A DNA stretch of 64,000 nt from Clostridioides difficile (lineage in GTDB: Bacteria > Bacillota > Clostridia > Peptostreptococcales > Peptostreptococcaceae): assembly GCA_024919175.1 (NCBI GenBank), contig CP103804.1, positions 3,410,001-3,474,000 on the forward strand. Reading direction: 5' to 3'. The notes beneath the pieces are model-generated. The model searched no databases. It saw only the letters and a program-made list of their open reading frames with translations, and had not been told where the DNA came from. The position numbers were made by a program, and so were the translations under genes. Below, piece by piece: positions 28,121 through 37,296 of this stretch; positions within the stretch are counted from its first letter, which is position 1; every line of letters starts with the position of its first letter.

Positions 28121-28166
28121 ACATAAAATAGAGGTATGGAAATTATTCCATACCTCTGTTTTATGT
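28121..28166 (-). terminator. Hairpin 1 of a tandem pair downstream of rnfB
   Basis: ACATAAAA, a mismatch, then AGAGGTATGGAA pair with the mirrored right side, giving more than 18 pairs around a 4-nt loop; minus-strand reading continues into a T-rich stretch. Probably the main terminator of the rnf operon. Confidence 0.7.
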
Positions 28167-28170
28167 ACTC

Positions 28171-28206
28171 AATAGAGATATGGAAATTATTCCATATCTC
28201 TATTTT
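28171..28206 (-). terminator. Hairpin 2 of a tandem pair downstream of rnfB
   Basis: AATAGAGATATGGAA and its complement around a 4-nt loop, directly after the rnfB stop. Its core is the same as hairpin 1 except for one G-C pair replaced by A-T. Confidence 0.65.
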
Positions 28207-28213
28207 GTCCATA

Positions 28214-29182
28214 TTACAAAATTTTAATAGCTTTCTTTGGACATTTTTCCATACATAAATGGCATCCTACACATTTGTCTGCATCTACCTTATGTTTTTC
28301 TTTTAATTCACCTTCTATTGCATCAAACTTACATTGTTTTTTGCACACTGTACAACCCACACAAAGTTCTTGATCAATAGTAACTTTCTTTCTCTTAGCT
28401 ATATCACCTGATATTACTTTTGTAGGGCATTTTTCTACACATTGCATACAGCCTACACACTTACTAGGGTCTATTTTAGCTATTTTGTTTTCAAATATTA
28501 TTGCATCAAATTGACAAGCTTTTACACACATTCCGCAACCAATACATCCAGCAGTACATTTTTCTTTAACAGCTTTACCAAACTCTTTGCTATTACATTC
28601 TACAACTATTGATTGACTTTCTGGTTTTGTAATTATTATACCCTTAGGGCATACTTCTTTACATTTTCCACAGTTGACACATTTTTCTTCATCTATTACT
28701 GCCACTCCATCAACTATAGAAATAGCATCAAATTTACAAACAGCCTTACATGTTCCAAGACCTAAACATCCAAACTTACACATTTTAGCTCCTGAATTTA
28801 AAACATTTGCTGCTCTACAATCAGATATTCCTTCATACTCATATTTATCTTTTGCACTTGAACAAGTTCCTTTACAAATAACTTTTGCTACTTGTTTTTC
28901 ACCTGCTTCAGCGCTTACTCCCATTATTTCTCCAACTTTTGCACCAACATCTGCTCCACCTACAGGGCAACCATTAACTGGTGCTTTTCCTTCAACTATC
29001 GCACTTGCAAGACCTCCACATCCTGGGAATCCACAACCACCACAGTTAGCACCTGGAAGTACTCCTAGTATAGCTTCCACTCTTTCGTCTACTTCTACAG
29101 CAAACTTTTTAGATGCAAAATCTAATACTATCCCGAAGATTAAGCCCATAACTCCTAAAACTAATACAGCTGTAAGTATCAC
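28214..29182 (-). CDS. rnfB: Rnf complex subunit RnfB (polyferredoxin)
   Basis: About 322 residues from a GTG at 29182, placed 5 nt after AGAGGGGTGA (a GTG 9 nt earlier overlaps that site). An N-terminal membrane helix is followed by CGGCGFPGCGG, the Fe-S domain special to RnfB. Then come five CxxCxxCxxxC clusters (CVNCGKCKEVC, CIGCGMCVKAC, CVGCMQCVEKC, CVGCTVCKKQC, CVGCHLCMEKC) plus another cysteine-rich segment near 125-160. It is longer than the proteobacterial form. RnfB is thought to take electrons from reduced ferredoxin. Last gene of rnfCDGEAB. Confidence 0.95.
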   Translation of the reverse strand: MILTAVLVLGVMGLIFGIVLDFASKKFAVEVDERVEAILGVLPGANCGGCGFPGCGGLASAIVEGKAPVNGCPVGGADVGAKVGEIMGVSAEAGEKQVAKVICKGTCSSAKDKYEYEGISDCRAANVLNSGAKMCKFGCLGLGTCKAVCKFDAISIVDGVAVIDEEKCVNCGKCKEVCPKGIIITKPESQSIVVECNSKEFGKAVKEKCTAGCIGCGMCVKACQFDAIIFENKIAKIDPSKCVGCMQCVEKCPTKVISGDIAKRKKVTIDQELCVGCTVCKKQCKFDAIEGELKEKHKVDADKCVGCHLCMEKCPKKAIKIL

Positions 29183-29200
29183 TATTTTCACCCCTCTTTT

Positions 29201-29776
29201 TTATAGCTTTATAAGTCCTGTAAATCCTAAGAAAGCTATTGACATTAAACTTGCTGATATAAGTGTTATAGGGAAACCTTTAAATGCTTCTGGTATATCA
29301 GCTAATTCTAGTCTTTCTCTTATACCTGCGAATATTACTATTGCTAAAGTAAATCCAGCTCCTGCTCCAAATCCGTTTATTATTGTTTCTACTAAGTTAT
29401 AACTTTTTTGAACATTGACTAGAGCTATACCAAGAACTGCACAGTTTGTAGTTATAAGAGGTAAATAAACTCCTAATGCTTGATATAAAGATGGACTCAT
29501 CTTTTGAATTACCATTTCAACGAACTGAACTATAGAAGCTATAACTAATATAAAAGCTATTGTTTGTAAAAATTCAGTTCCAGTCTTTACTAATAAAATT
29601 TGTATAAAATAAGTTATAATTGAAGCTAGAGTTAGAACGAATGTAACTGCAACTCCCATCCCTACTGCTGTATCAACCTTCTTAGAAACTCCTAAGAAAG
29701 GACATATACCCAAGAACTGAGATGTTATAACGTTATTAACAAGAACGATACTTAAAAATAAAAGTATTAAATTCAT
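29201..29776 (-). CDS. rnfA: Rnf complex membrane subunit RnfA
   Basis: 191 residues, six membrane segments. NNVITSQFLGICPFLGVSKK at 14-33 and PLITTNCAVLGIALVN near 107 hold the two cysteines that bind the membrane [2Fe-2S] cluster shared with RnfE. Between rnfE and rnfB. Confidence 0.95.
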   Translation of the reverse strand: MNLILLFLSIVLVNNVITSQFLGICPFLGVSKKVDTAVGMGVAVTFVLTLASIITYFIQILLVKTGTEFLQTIAFILVIASIVQFVEMVIQKMSPSLYQALGVYLPLITTNCAVLGIALVNVQKSYNLVETIINGFGAGAGFTLAIVIFAGIRERLELADIPEAFKGFPITLISASLMSIAFLGFTGLIKL

Positions 29777-29790
29777 TTATTACACCTCCA

Positions 29791-30384
29791 CTACGCTTTT
29801 TTACTTCTTAATTTATTAAATCCTGCAAATAAGAATCCTAATGTTAAGAATGCACCTGGTGGTAATATAAATATTAATACTGGTTGGAAAGATGCTCCAA
29901 ATAGTGTCATTCCAAATAAACTACCATTTCCAAGTAACTCTCTTACTGCACCTATTACTGTAAGAGCAACAGTAAATCCAAGACCTTGACCTACACCATC
30001 AACAATTGAAGCTAGTGGACCAGTTTTAAAAGCAAAACTTTCTGCACGAGCTAGTATTAAACAGTTAACAACTATTAATGGTATATATATACCAAGAGCC
30101 TTATCAAGAGCAGGAACATATGCTTTTAAAACCATTCCTACTATTGTAACAAATGTAGCTATAATTACTACAAATATAGGTATTCTTATCTTATCTGGTG
30201 TGATTTTTCTTAGTAATGATATAACTAAATTTGCACATATTAAAACTGCTGCTGTTGAAAGACCCATACCGATTCCATTTATTGCTGAAGTTGTAACGGC
30301 TAGTGTTGGACACATACCTATAACTTGCACAAATGTTGGGTTCTCATCTATTAGCCCATTTTTAAATACTTTAGCTAAATTCAT
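29791..30384 (-). CDS. rnfE: Rnf complex membrane subunit RnfE
   Basis: 197 residues, six membrane segments. NPTFVQVIGMCPTLAVTTSA near 15 and IPLIVVNCLILARAE near 100 mirror RnfA and provide the other cysteine pair. Integral part of the Na+/H+-pumping core. Confidence 0.95.
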   Translation of the reverse strand: MNLAKVFKNGLIDENPTFVQVIGMCPTLAVTTSAINGIGMGLSTAAVLICANLVISLLRKITPDKIRIPIFVVIIATFVTIVGMVLKAYVPALDKALGIYIPLIVVNCLILARAESFAFKTGPLASIVDGVGQGLGFTVALTVIGAVRELLGNGSLFGMTLFGASFQPVLIFILPPGAFLTLGFLFAGFNKLRSKKA

Positions 30385-30396
30385 AATTAACCCTCC

Positions 30397-30966
30397 TTAT
30401 TTATTAAGAGCACTATTGAATACATCTATTGCAGCATTTACTCCTGTAGTAACTGCTGTAGATGTAATAGTTGCACCTGATATTGCTAATATTTGATTTT
30501 CTGCTGTTGCATTTCCTTTTGCTACTTCAAGAGGTTCAGCAGTTTTTCCTTTGTATTGACCTTTAAATGCATCATCCTTAGCTTTTGCTCCAAGTCCAGC
30601 TGTTTCTGTCATATTACCAATATCAACACCTGTAACTTGACCTTCAGCTGATATACCTACCATAACTTCAATTTCTCCACCATATCCACTTGGCTTAGCT
30701 TTTAAAGTATATCCTACTACCTCAGAACCATCTAGTCCTTCATATACCTCAGCTATAAGACCATCGCCAAGGTCTTTATAAGTACTTTCCTTCATTTCTT
30801 TAAATTCTTTTGCTTCTGGAAGTACTGCCTTTCTAAGTTCATTATTTGCTTGTATATTTCTTTGTTCTATTACTGGAGCTGTAACTTGATTTGTAGCTCC
30901 CAGTGCTAATGAGGCTATTGCACTTATAGCAAGTAAAGTTCCACCTAATTTCACCATACTATTCAT
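30397..30966 (-). CDS. rnfG: Rnf complex flavoprotein subunit RnfG
   Basis: 189 residues, one N-terminal membrane helix, and SGATITSTAVTTG near 165, where the second Thr of the S-G-A-T-x-T-S motif carries covalent FMN. GGEIEVMVGISAEGQVTGVD is the FMN-binding domain core. Its start overlaps the rnfD stop by 1 nt. Confidence 0.94.
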   Translation of the reverse strand: MNSMVKLGGTLLAISAIASLALGATNQVTAPVIEQRNIQANNELRKAVLPEAKEFKEMKESTYKDLGDGLIAEVYEGLDGSEVVGYTLKAKPSGYGGEIEVMVGISAEGQVTGVDIGNMTETAGLGAKAKDDAFKGQYKGKTAEPLEVAKGNATAENQILAISGATITSTAVTTGVNAAIDVFNSALNK

Positions 30967-31943
30967 TATTTAGCCACCTCCCCAAACACTCTGTTTCTAA
31001 CAAACTTATCTATAAGTGGTGCAAGACAGTTTACTAGTAGTATTGAGTAAGATACACCTTCTGGATATCCACCATACATTCTTATAACAGTTGTTATAAT
31101 ACCTGCTAATACAGCATATATGATTTGACCTTTTTTAGTCATAGGCGAAGTTGTATAATCTGTAAGCATGAAGAATCCACCTAACATAAGTCCTCCAGCA
31201 AACAGTTGATATATTGCAAAATTTATATTAAATCCACCTAAAAGGAACGTTAATATAAATACAGTTGCTATGTAAAATACTGGGATAACATAATTTATTA
31301 TGCCTTTATACATTAGGTATACTCCACCTAATAATAATAATATTGCTGATGTTTCACCTATACATCCACCAATATTACCAATCATCATATCAGCAAGGCT
31401 GATTCCATTACTAGAAAGGTCAGCTAATCCTGCTGCTCCATTTTTCAAAAAGCTTAATGGTGTTGCTGTAGTAACTGCATCTAAATTTTTACCTATCCAG
31501 TTAACACCTGGTTGAGTCCAAGCAGTCATTGCTACTGGAAATGATGCTAATAAAAAGGCTCTTGCAGCAAGTGCTGGATTGACAAAGTTACATCCAATTC
31601 CACCAAATACCATTTTAACTACTAATATTGCAAATATTCCTCCTACTAGACACATCCACCAAGGAAGTGATGCTGGTACGTTAAATGCTAATAATAATCC
31701 TGTTACAACAGCTGAAAAATCTCCTATAGTACTTTTTTGCTTCATAAGTTTTTGATATAAAAATTCAGTACCTACTGTACCAAGTATACAAAAAAACATA
31801 GCACTCAATGCATTAAGTCTAAAGAAGTATACTCCTGCTACTGCTGCTGGAAGGAGTGCTATAATAACTTGTTTCATTATATATGAAGTATCTTCATTAC
31901 TTCTCACATGAGGAGAAGATGATACTATCAACTTATTTTCCAT
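30966..31943 (-). CDS. rnfD: Rnf complex membrane flavoprotein RnfD
   Basis: 325 residues with about eight to ten membrane segments. NLDAVTTATPLSFLKNG near 155 contains the T-x-A-T-P-type site for covalent FMN. GCNFVNPALAARAFLLASFP near 118 and GGLMLGGFFMLTDYTTSPMT near 250 are family signatures. Confidence 0.95.
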   Translation of the reverse strand: MENKLIVSSSPHVRSNEDTSYIMKQVIIALLPAAVAGVYFFRLNALSAMFFCILGTVGTEFLYQKLMKQKSTIGDFSAVVTGLLLAFNVPASLPWWMCLVGGIFAILVVKMVFGGIGCNFVNPALAARAFLLASFPVAMTAWTQPGVNWIGKNLDAVTTATPLSFLKNGAAGLADLSSNGISLADMMIGNIGGCIGETSAILLLLGGVYLMYKGIINYVIPVFYIATVFILTFLLGGFNINFAIYQLFAGGLMLGGFFMLTDYTTSPMTKKGQIIYAVLAGIITTVIRMYGGYPEGVSYSILLVNCLAPLIDKFVRNRVFGEVAK

Positions 31944-31965
31944 CGTTTTTCCCCCTTAACTTTCT

Positions 31966-33303
31966 TTATTTCTGAGCAGCTTGCTTTCTTCTCTTTGCTC
32001 CTATTTCTCTCTTTGCTGATCTTATAGATTGAAGTAATGGTCTTCTTGCTGGACAAATAAATGAACAAGACCCACATTCTATACAATCCATAGCTCTATG
32101 ATATTCAGCTGTGTCATAATCTTCCTTTAAAGAATATGCACTTATGAAAAGTGGTTGTAAGAATGCTGGACATACATCTGTACATCTTCCACATCTTAAA
32201 CAATTTTGAACATCTGGTGTACGTGATTCCTCTTCATCTAAACATAAAATTCCTGAAGAACCTTTATTAGTTGCTATTTCAATAGTATATTGAGCCATTC
32301 CCATCATAGGTCCACCCATTATAACTTTACCAACTTTTTTACCTTCTTTAAAACCACCACATTGGTCTATTATTTCTGAAACTAATGTCCCAACTTTTGT
32401 TATTAGGTTTTTAGGTTCTTTGATACAACTACCTGTTATTGTAGTAATTCTTTCTACCAAAGGCATCCCTGTTTTAATAGATTTAGCTATCTGAGCTGCT
32501 GTGGCAACGTTGTCAACAACTGCACCTGCTGCTATTGGCAATCCGCCTGATGGAACTTCCTTACCTGTACACGCATAAATAAGTTGTTTTTCTGCTCCTT
32601 GTGGGTATTTCACTTGAAGGCCAACAACTTCAATTTCACTATAATCTTTAGCTACATTTTGAATCGCTTCTATAGCATCTGGTTTATTTGTTTCAATTCC
32701 TATAAATCCTTTTTTAACATCTAATACCTTCATTAATGCTCTTAAACCAAATACAACATCTTCTGGATTTTCCACCATTAATCTGTGGTCTGCAGTTAAA
32801 TATGGTTCACATTCTGCCCCATTTAATATAACTACTTCTGCTTTACTGTCTGGTGGAGGAGATACTTTTACGTGGTTAGGGAATGTAGCTCCACCCATAC
32901 CTACTATTCCTGCCTCTTTTATTATACCTACTATGTCTTCTTTGCTCAAATCCTCTAACTGACCTTTTGGTTGAACACTTTCATGTAATTCTTCCTTGAA
33001 GTCATTTTCGATAACTACACATTGAGCTGAACCACCTGGTACTTCATGTTGTTCAATAGCAATAACTTTACCTGATACTGAAGAATGAACGTTACATGAA
33101 ACGAAACCTTGCTGTTCACCTATTTTTTGCCCAAACTTTACTTCATCGCCAACTTCAACAATAGGTTTAGCTGGTGCCCCTATATGTTGTTGAAGAGGAA
33201 TGTAAACTATCTTTGGTGCTTGAGCTTTTTCAAGTGCCTTTGTGTTAGAGTACTCTTTTCTATATGAAGGATGTATCCCTCCCTTAAAAGTTAAGAGTTT
33301 CAT
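31966..33303 (-). CDS. rnfC: Rnf complex NADH-side subunit RnfC
   Basis: 445 residues. Residues 135-155 (GIVGMGGATFPNHVKVSPP) form the FMN/NADH-binding loop typical of the NuoF-like fold; CLRCGRCTDVCPAFLQP and CIECGSCSFICPARRPL near 365-415 are two [4Fe-4S] clusters. RnfC passes electrons to NAD+. First gene of the operon, which conserves energy by coupling ferredoxin oxidation to ion export; this is the likely sink and source for the bifurcating lactate system at 1-4441. Confidence 0.96.
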   Translation of the reverse strand: MKLLTFKGGIHPSYRKEYSNTKALEKAQAPKIVYIPLQQHIGAPAKPIVEVGDEVKFGQKIGEQQGFVSCNVHSSVSGKVIAIEQHEVPGGSAQCVVIENDFKEELHESVQPKGQLEDLSKEDIVGIIKEAGIVGMGGATFPNHVKVSPPPDSKAEVVILNGAECEPYLTADHRLMVENPEDVVFGLRALMKVLDVKKGFIGIETNKPDAIEAIQNVAKDYSEIEVVGLQVKYPQGAEKQLIYACTGKEVPSGGLPIAAGAVVDNVATAAQIAKSIKTGMPLVERITTITGSCIKEPKNLITKVGTLVSEIIDQCGGFKEGKKVGKVIMGGPMMGMAQYTIEIATNKGSSGILCLDEEESRTPDVQNCLRCGRCTDVCPAFLQPLFISAYSLKEDYDTAEYHRAMDCIECGSCSFICPARRPLLQSIRSAKREIGAKRRKQAAQK

Positions 33304-33451
33304 TGTTTTACCCCCTTATCTATAAAAAAACATTTTTTCTGCCTTCTATAAGTATACTATATATATTAAAAAATCTTAACAATTGTTAAAAAAATATCCC
33401 TATTTTTATAATTTATTTTATAAATCAATGCCTCTTTATTAAGTTAAAACG

Positions 33452-33487
33452 AGGAAAAGGATTGTCTTATTAAACAATCCTTTTCCT
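33452..33487. terminator. Intrinsic terminator downstream of the SPOR-domain gene
   Basis: AGGAAAAGGATTGT and its exact complement (14 bp) around an 8-nt loop. It sits between the 3' end of the SPOR gene and the rnfC promoter region. Confidence 0.75.
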
Positions 33488-33518
33488 ATAGCTTTCTAAA
33501 GTCTAAATTTTCTGTATT

Positions 33519-34463
33519 TTATTTTATAGAATTTATGAACAAAGAATACTCTTGCATAGATGATAAAAGTAGACTTTTACTTACACTATATTTTTCTTCA
33601 TTTGCTGCTTTTGAAGCAGTATCAATTTTTTCATTTATATTGTTTACATAGTCAATTAAATTATCTTTAAATAAACGCATTTCAGAATAATCAATCTTTT
33701 CAGCTTCCTTTGATATATTTTGTGATATTGCCTTTCTATTTGTCAAAATAGTATTATATTTTTCCATATCCATATTATTTTCATCATTCGACCAAAAACT
33801 TGATTCTTCTTTAAAGTTTGTTATTAATTTATTTAATTCTTTGGATATACTATCTATATAAGCATAATTGCTTGTATATTCTAAAGATAGCATAGGTGCA
33901 TCTAAATGAGATAAAAACGCATCTGGAAATACTTTTCTTATAGAACTCATATGTTTTCTAACTTCATTTTCATCAAAAGAAGAGTATGTTTGTATTTTTT
34001 TTACTCCATCTTTCTCCATAACTGAAAAAGGTATATCACTACTAACTAATGATGTTTGTATTTTTTTCAAATCATCATCATTATCTATTGCAGCAACTTG
34101 AATAGTATATATATCCCATCCCTCAATAGTCGCTAATTTTACTTCTTCTGGTTCCTTTGTATTATTTACTGCTTTTTCTGAATTATTATTTTGATTATCA
34201 TTTGAATTGGTTTGCGATTTAGATTTTTTTCCATTTTTTATGGTATTTAATTCATCAGATATATCTTTATAAGTTATATCTGATGAACTATTTAGAAATG
34301 GTATTTTAGCTGATATATACTCTAACATCTTGCTATCTTTTATTTTCGTATAAGAATAATAGCCAATTAAACATAAACAAGCAATAGTTATTATATACTT
34401 ACGCACATCTATCTTATGTCTATTATTATTAAATCCTCTGTATATCGTCTTTCTTCTATTCAT
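33519..34463 (-). CDS. Membrane-anchored SPOR-domain protein
   Basis: 314 residues from ATG at 34463; GGGAGGGG lies 8 nt upstream, while the longer frame has no ribosome site. Cytoplasmic basic N-terminus, one membrane helix (about 23-40, YIITIACLCLIGYYS), an Asn/Lys-rich linker to about 105, then a SPOR-like domain (WDIYTIQVAAIDNDDDLKKI, PFSVMEKDGVKKIQTYSSFD) to 190 and an alpha-helical C-terminal region. SPOR domains bind denuded glycan strands at division or spore septa. No name is assigned. Its neighbour is a wall endopeptidase. Confidence 0.75.
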   Translation of the reverse strand: MNRRKTIYRGFNNNRHKIDVRKYIITIACLCLIGYYSYTKIKDSKMLEYISAKIPFLNSSSDITYKDISDELNTIKNGKKSKSQTNSNDNQNNNSEKAVNNTKEPEEVKLATIEGWDIYTIQVAAIDNDDDLKKIQTSLVSSDIPFSVMEKDGVKKIQTYSSFDENEVRKHMSSIRKVFPDAFLSHLDAPMLSLEYTSNYAYIDSISKELNKLITNFKEESSFWSNDENNMDMEKYNTILTNRKAISQNISKEAEKIDYSEMRLFKDNLIDYVNNINEKIDTASKAANEEKYSVSKSLLLSSMQEYSLFINSIK

Positions 34464-34572
34464 TAGTTTGTCCCCTCCCAAAATTATATTATTAATAAAG
34501 TATATTTTTAAGAGTCTCAATTTATGAATAGAAAACCTATTTATTTTAATTTTTTAATAAAAATTATATCTA

Positions 34573-35862
34573 CTAAGCAAATCTTCTTGCTCCAAGTAAT
34601 GCTTTAGACCAATATGAAGTAGTTAAATTGTCCACTTTAACCTTATTAGGATTAGTTTGAGTTCCACTACAATGTATAAACTTACTATTGCCTACATATA
34701 TACCTACATGATTTGTTGTTCCATCTCCATCAGTATCAAAGTAAACTAAATCTCCTGGTGCATAGTTACCCATAGAAACTGCACTTCCATATTGAGCTTG
34801 TGCTCTAGAAACTCTTGGTATAGAAAGTCCAACTGAGTTTTTAAAAACATACTGCGTAAATCCAGAACAATCAAACTTATCTGGACCTGATGCTCCCCAT
34901 TGATAAGGTATTCCAATAAGGGTATATGCAAAGTCTACTACTTTTGAACCATTTACAGTCGATTTATCTGAATTTCCAATAGATGAAGAATTTGAGTTAT
35001 TATTGGATTGGGAATTGTCATTAGATGATGAACTAGAGTTTTCTTTTAATCCTTCATTAGTCTCAGAAATATAACTAGAACTTACCCATCCAGTTGTCCC
35101 ATTTGATAATTTTACTTTATACCATCCATTACTTTTAGCTTTTAGTTCAACAACATCTCCACCATTTAATTTTCCTATTACAGAATAGCTTGTCCCAGGA
35201 CCGCTTCTTACATTTAAACTTACAGTTGATGTTACTTTACCATTCTTGCCTTCAAGTGATACTTCACTAGATTGATTTTTATCAGTGTTGTTATTGTTAT
35301 TGTTGTTATTAGTATTACTTGAATTAGAATTATTTGTTCCAACATCTTCTGATGTTTTTGATATATACTGACTACTAGCCCATCCAGTAACTCCATTTGA
35401 TAGTTTTATTTTATACCATCCATTACTTTGTTCTAATAGCTTTACTACTTCTCCATTATTTGCTTTACCAACCAATGAATAGTTTGTACCTGCACCACTT
35501 CTTATATTTAATCTAGAACTTACATTTACTTTTCCATTCCCACTAATAGCAGTTCCACTTGATGTTGAATTATTTTGATTTGAAGTACTTCCAGATGAAC
35601 CACTTGTTGATATGTATTTTGCACTTCCCCAGCCAACAACAGAACTTGATACTCTTACTTTATACCAACCATTAGATTTTTCTAAAATTTCTACAGTTTT
35701 TCCCTTATATAACTTTGCTACTTTGTCACAATCAGCACTTGGCCCGCTTCTTATATTTAAAGCACTAGCTGTCACAACTCCCTTTTCAAGAGCACTTGCA
35801 TGTATAGAACTAACAGATACTGCTACTGCTCCAATTCCTAAAGCCGTTATAGCTTTCTTCAC
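34573..35862 (-). CDS. Secreted NlpC/P60 cell-wall endopeptidase with three SH3b domains
   Basis: 429 residues from GTG at 35862, 8 nt after GGGGGGAG. Signal peptide 1-25 (AITALGIGAVAVSVSSIHAS). Three SH3b repeats near 28-90, 110-165 and 205-270, each with LNIRSGPS/LNVRSGPG and a W-V/A-S-S/K-Y-I-S end, joined by Ser/Asn/Thr-rich linkers. The NlpC/P60 domain at about 310-429 shows WGASGPDKFDCSGFTQYVF (catalytic Cys), THVGIYVGN-type NHVGIYVGNSKFIHCSG (His) and a polar third residue. It should cut peptide crosslinks of peptidoglycan outside the cell. Confidence 0.93.
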   Translation of the reverse strand: MKKAITALGIGAVAVSVSSIHASALEKGVVTASALNIRSGPSADCDKVAKLYKGKTVEILEKSNGWYKVRVSSSVVGWGSAKYISTSGSSGSTSNQNNSTSSGTAISGNGKVNVSSRLNIRSGAGTNYSLVGKANNGEVVKLLEQSNGWYKIKLSNGVTGWASSQYISKTSEDVGTNNSNSSNTNNNNNNNNTDKNQSSEVSLEGKNGKVTSTVSLNVRSGPGTSYSVIGKLNGGDVVELKAKSNGWYKVKLSNGTTGWVSSSYISETNEGLKENSSSSSNDNSQSNNNSNSSSIGNSDKSTVNGSKVVDFAYTLIGIPYQWGASGPDKFDCSGFTQYVFKNSVGLSIPRVSRAQAQYGSAVSMGNYAPGDLVYFDTDGDGTTNHVGIYVGNSKFIHCSGTQTNPNKVKVDNLTTSYWSKALLGARRFA

Positions 35863-35993
35863 TACTATCACTCCCCCCAACATATTTTTATAATCATAAA
35901 GTCATACCACTATTATCCATTTTTAATAACTATATTTTAATGATAACTTATTCTATTATTAATTGTAAAGAAATTATAATTATATTCTTAAAA

Positions 35994-36365
35994 TTAATGA
36001 TTCTTAGGAAGTATTTCAATCCAATAGTTATCTGGGTCCGCTATAAAATAAATTCCCATACCTTCATTTTCAAAACATATACAGTCTAAGTCTTTATGAA
36101 GTTTTTTTGCCTCATCAAACTCTTCAACTTCTAAAGCCAAATGGAACTCATTATCGCCTAAATTATATGGTCTATCCCAATCTCTAAGCCAAGTTAACTC
36201 TAATGTATGGCTAGTAATCCCATCTCCTAAATAAACTAGTATAAAACTTCCATCTTCTGCTTCTTTACGTTTTACTTCTTTTAAACCTAAAGCTTTATCA
36301 TAAAAATTCAAACTTTTTTCTAAGTCAGTAACATTAAAATTGTTATGGCAAAAACTAAACTTCAT
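35994..36365 (-). CDS. gloA: Glyoxalase I-like VOC protein
   Basis: 123 residues from ATG at 36365, 10 nt after GGAGAG. Two beta-alpha-beta-beta-beta modules: FCHNNFNVTDLEKSLNFYDK and FHLALEVEEFDEAKKLHKD, ending GIYFIADPDNYWIEILPK. Metal ligands are in place for a lactoylglutathione-lyase-type enzyme (His near 7, Glu near 55, His near 75, Glu near 119). Many Firmicute members use bacillithiol-like thiols or have other substrates. A methylglyoxal synthase elsewhere in the window gives it a plausible job in detoxification. Confidence 0.85.
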   Translation of the reverse strand: MKFSFCHNNFNVTDLEKSLNFYDKALGLKEVKRKEAEDGSFILVYLGDGITSHTLELTWLRDWDRPYNLGDNEFHLALEVEEFDEAKKLHKDLDCICFENEGMGIYFIADPDNYWIEILPKNH

Positions 36366-36506
36366 TTTGAAATCACTCTCCAATTTTTTACTTTTTTTAT
36401 ATTATATCATTATTATAGCTTTATTTAAATCAAATTAAGTTAAAAATTTGAATAATGCTGTGTAACACCTAAATAGCATTAAATTATTTAAAAGAATATG
36501 TCAAAA

Positions 36507-36586
36507 AAAGAATAAGTTCTATTAAACACATACAAAAATTATACTCAAGTTACCTTGATTGTGTAAAATAATAGAACTTATTCTTT
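36507..36586. repeat. 80-bp imperfect palindrome with 18-bp perfect arms
   Basis: AAAGAATAAGTTCTATTA at 36507-36524 is the exact reverse complement of 36569-36586. Inside the 44-nt centre ACACA/TGTGT (36526-36530/36560-36564) and TCAAG/CTTGA (36545-36549/36554-36558) extend the structure. It lies just downstream of the unknown 199-aa gene and may act as its terminator, though the arms are longer than needed. Confidence 0.75.
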
Positions 36587-36599
36587 AAAGTTTTTATAT

Positions 36600-37199
36600 T
36601 TAATTTTTGATTTTTTCTTTTATAATATAGTTTATTACTTTTTTTCTAATATCTTCAGCACTATAATCGTCCTCTATTCCTATATCTAAAAGTTTTGCTA
36701 TTGATTTCATATCTTCCCTAGTTTTTGACCTATAGCTTGATATCAATTCATCTTTTATTTTCTCAGGTTCTAAAAGATATTCTTCATCTCCTCTTTTGAA
36801 AGTGACGTATTTTTGAGCATATGAACTTCTATTATAGTATATATACCTTGATACTTTTCTTAAAATCTGATTATATGAAAGTCGCTTATTAACATTAAGC
36901 TTTAAGTACTCTGAAAAAGCAAACAGCTCTTTTTTTGATTTAAATAACGTTTCTTTTTTGATAGTTCTTGATATCGAAGTTACACTTTCTTGATATGCAC
37001 ACTTTTTTAACATTTTTAAATATACTCTATTAAGACCAATACTTTGATTGAATTTTTTTATATTATTATTAATAACTTTATCCAAATTACCTTCAAAGTA
37101 TTTTTTTGCTCCTTTTTGTGATACATAACTTTCAAGTTCTTTGTGGGCCATATCAAGTATCATTTTTTTTAAATCTTCTTTATATCCTCTAGACTCCAT
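36600..37199 (-). CDS. Hypothetical protein, 199 aa, mostly helical and basic
   Basis: I do not recognise the family. The product is lysine- and tyrosine-rich without membrane segments, signal peptide or cysteine clusters (ILDMAHKELESYVSQKGAKK near 12; LRKVSRYIYYNRSSYAQKYV near 113). The C-terminal 60 residues (DELISSYRSKTREDMKSIAK, AEDIRKKVINYIIKEK) look like two or three amphipathic helices. It has a strong ribosome site (GGGAGG) and stands alone between two structured intergenic regions. A nucleic-acid-binding role is possible from charge alone but not supported further. Confidence 0.7.
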   Translation of the reverse strand: MESRGYKEDLKKMILDMAHKELESYVSQKGAKKYFEGNLDKVINNNIKKFNQSIGLNRVYLKMLKKCAYQESVTSISRTIKKETLFKSKKELFAFSEYLKLNVNKRLSYNQILRKVSRYIYYNRSSYAQKYVTFKRGDEEYLLEPEKIKDELISSYRSKTREDMKSIAKLLDIGIEDDYSAEDIRKKVINYIIKEKIKN

Positions 37200-37296
37200 G
37201 ATACTCCCTCCCTTAACTATTTATAGTATATTCAAAAAGTTTAAGAAATGTGAATCTTTCTCGAAATTTTTTACTTTTTATGTATATATTAATTTA

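Noticed and set aside
28674..29402. 242-codon plus-strand open frame.
   Set aside because: Antisense to rnfB/rnfA; composition is Pro/Thr/Ser-rich as expected of a shadow of cysteine- and glycine-rich coding sequence.
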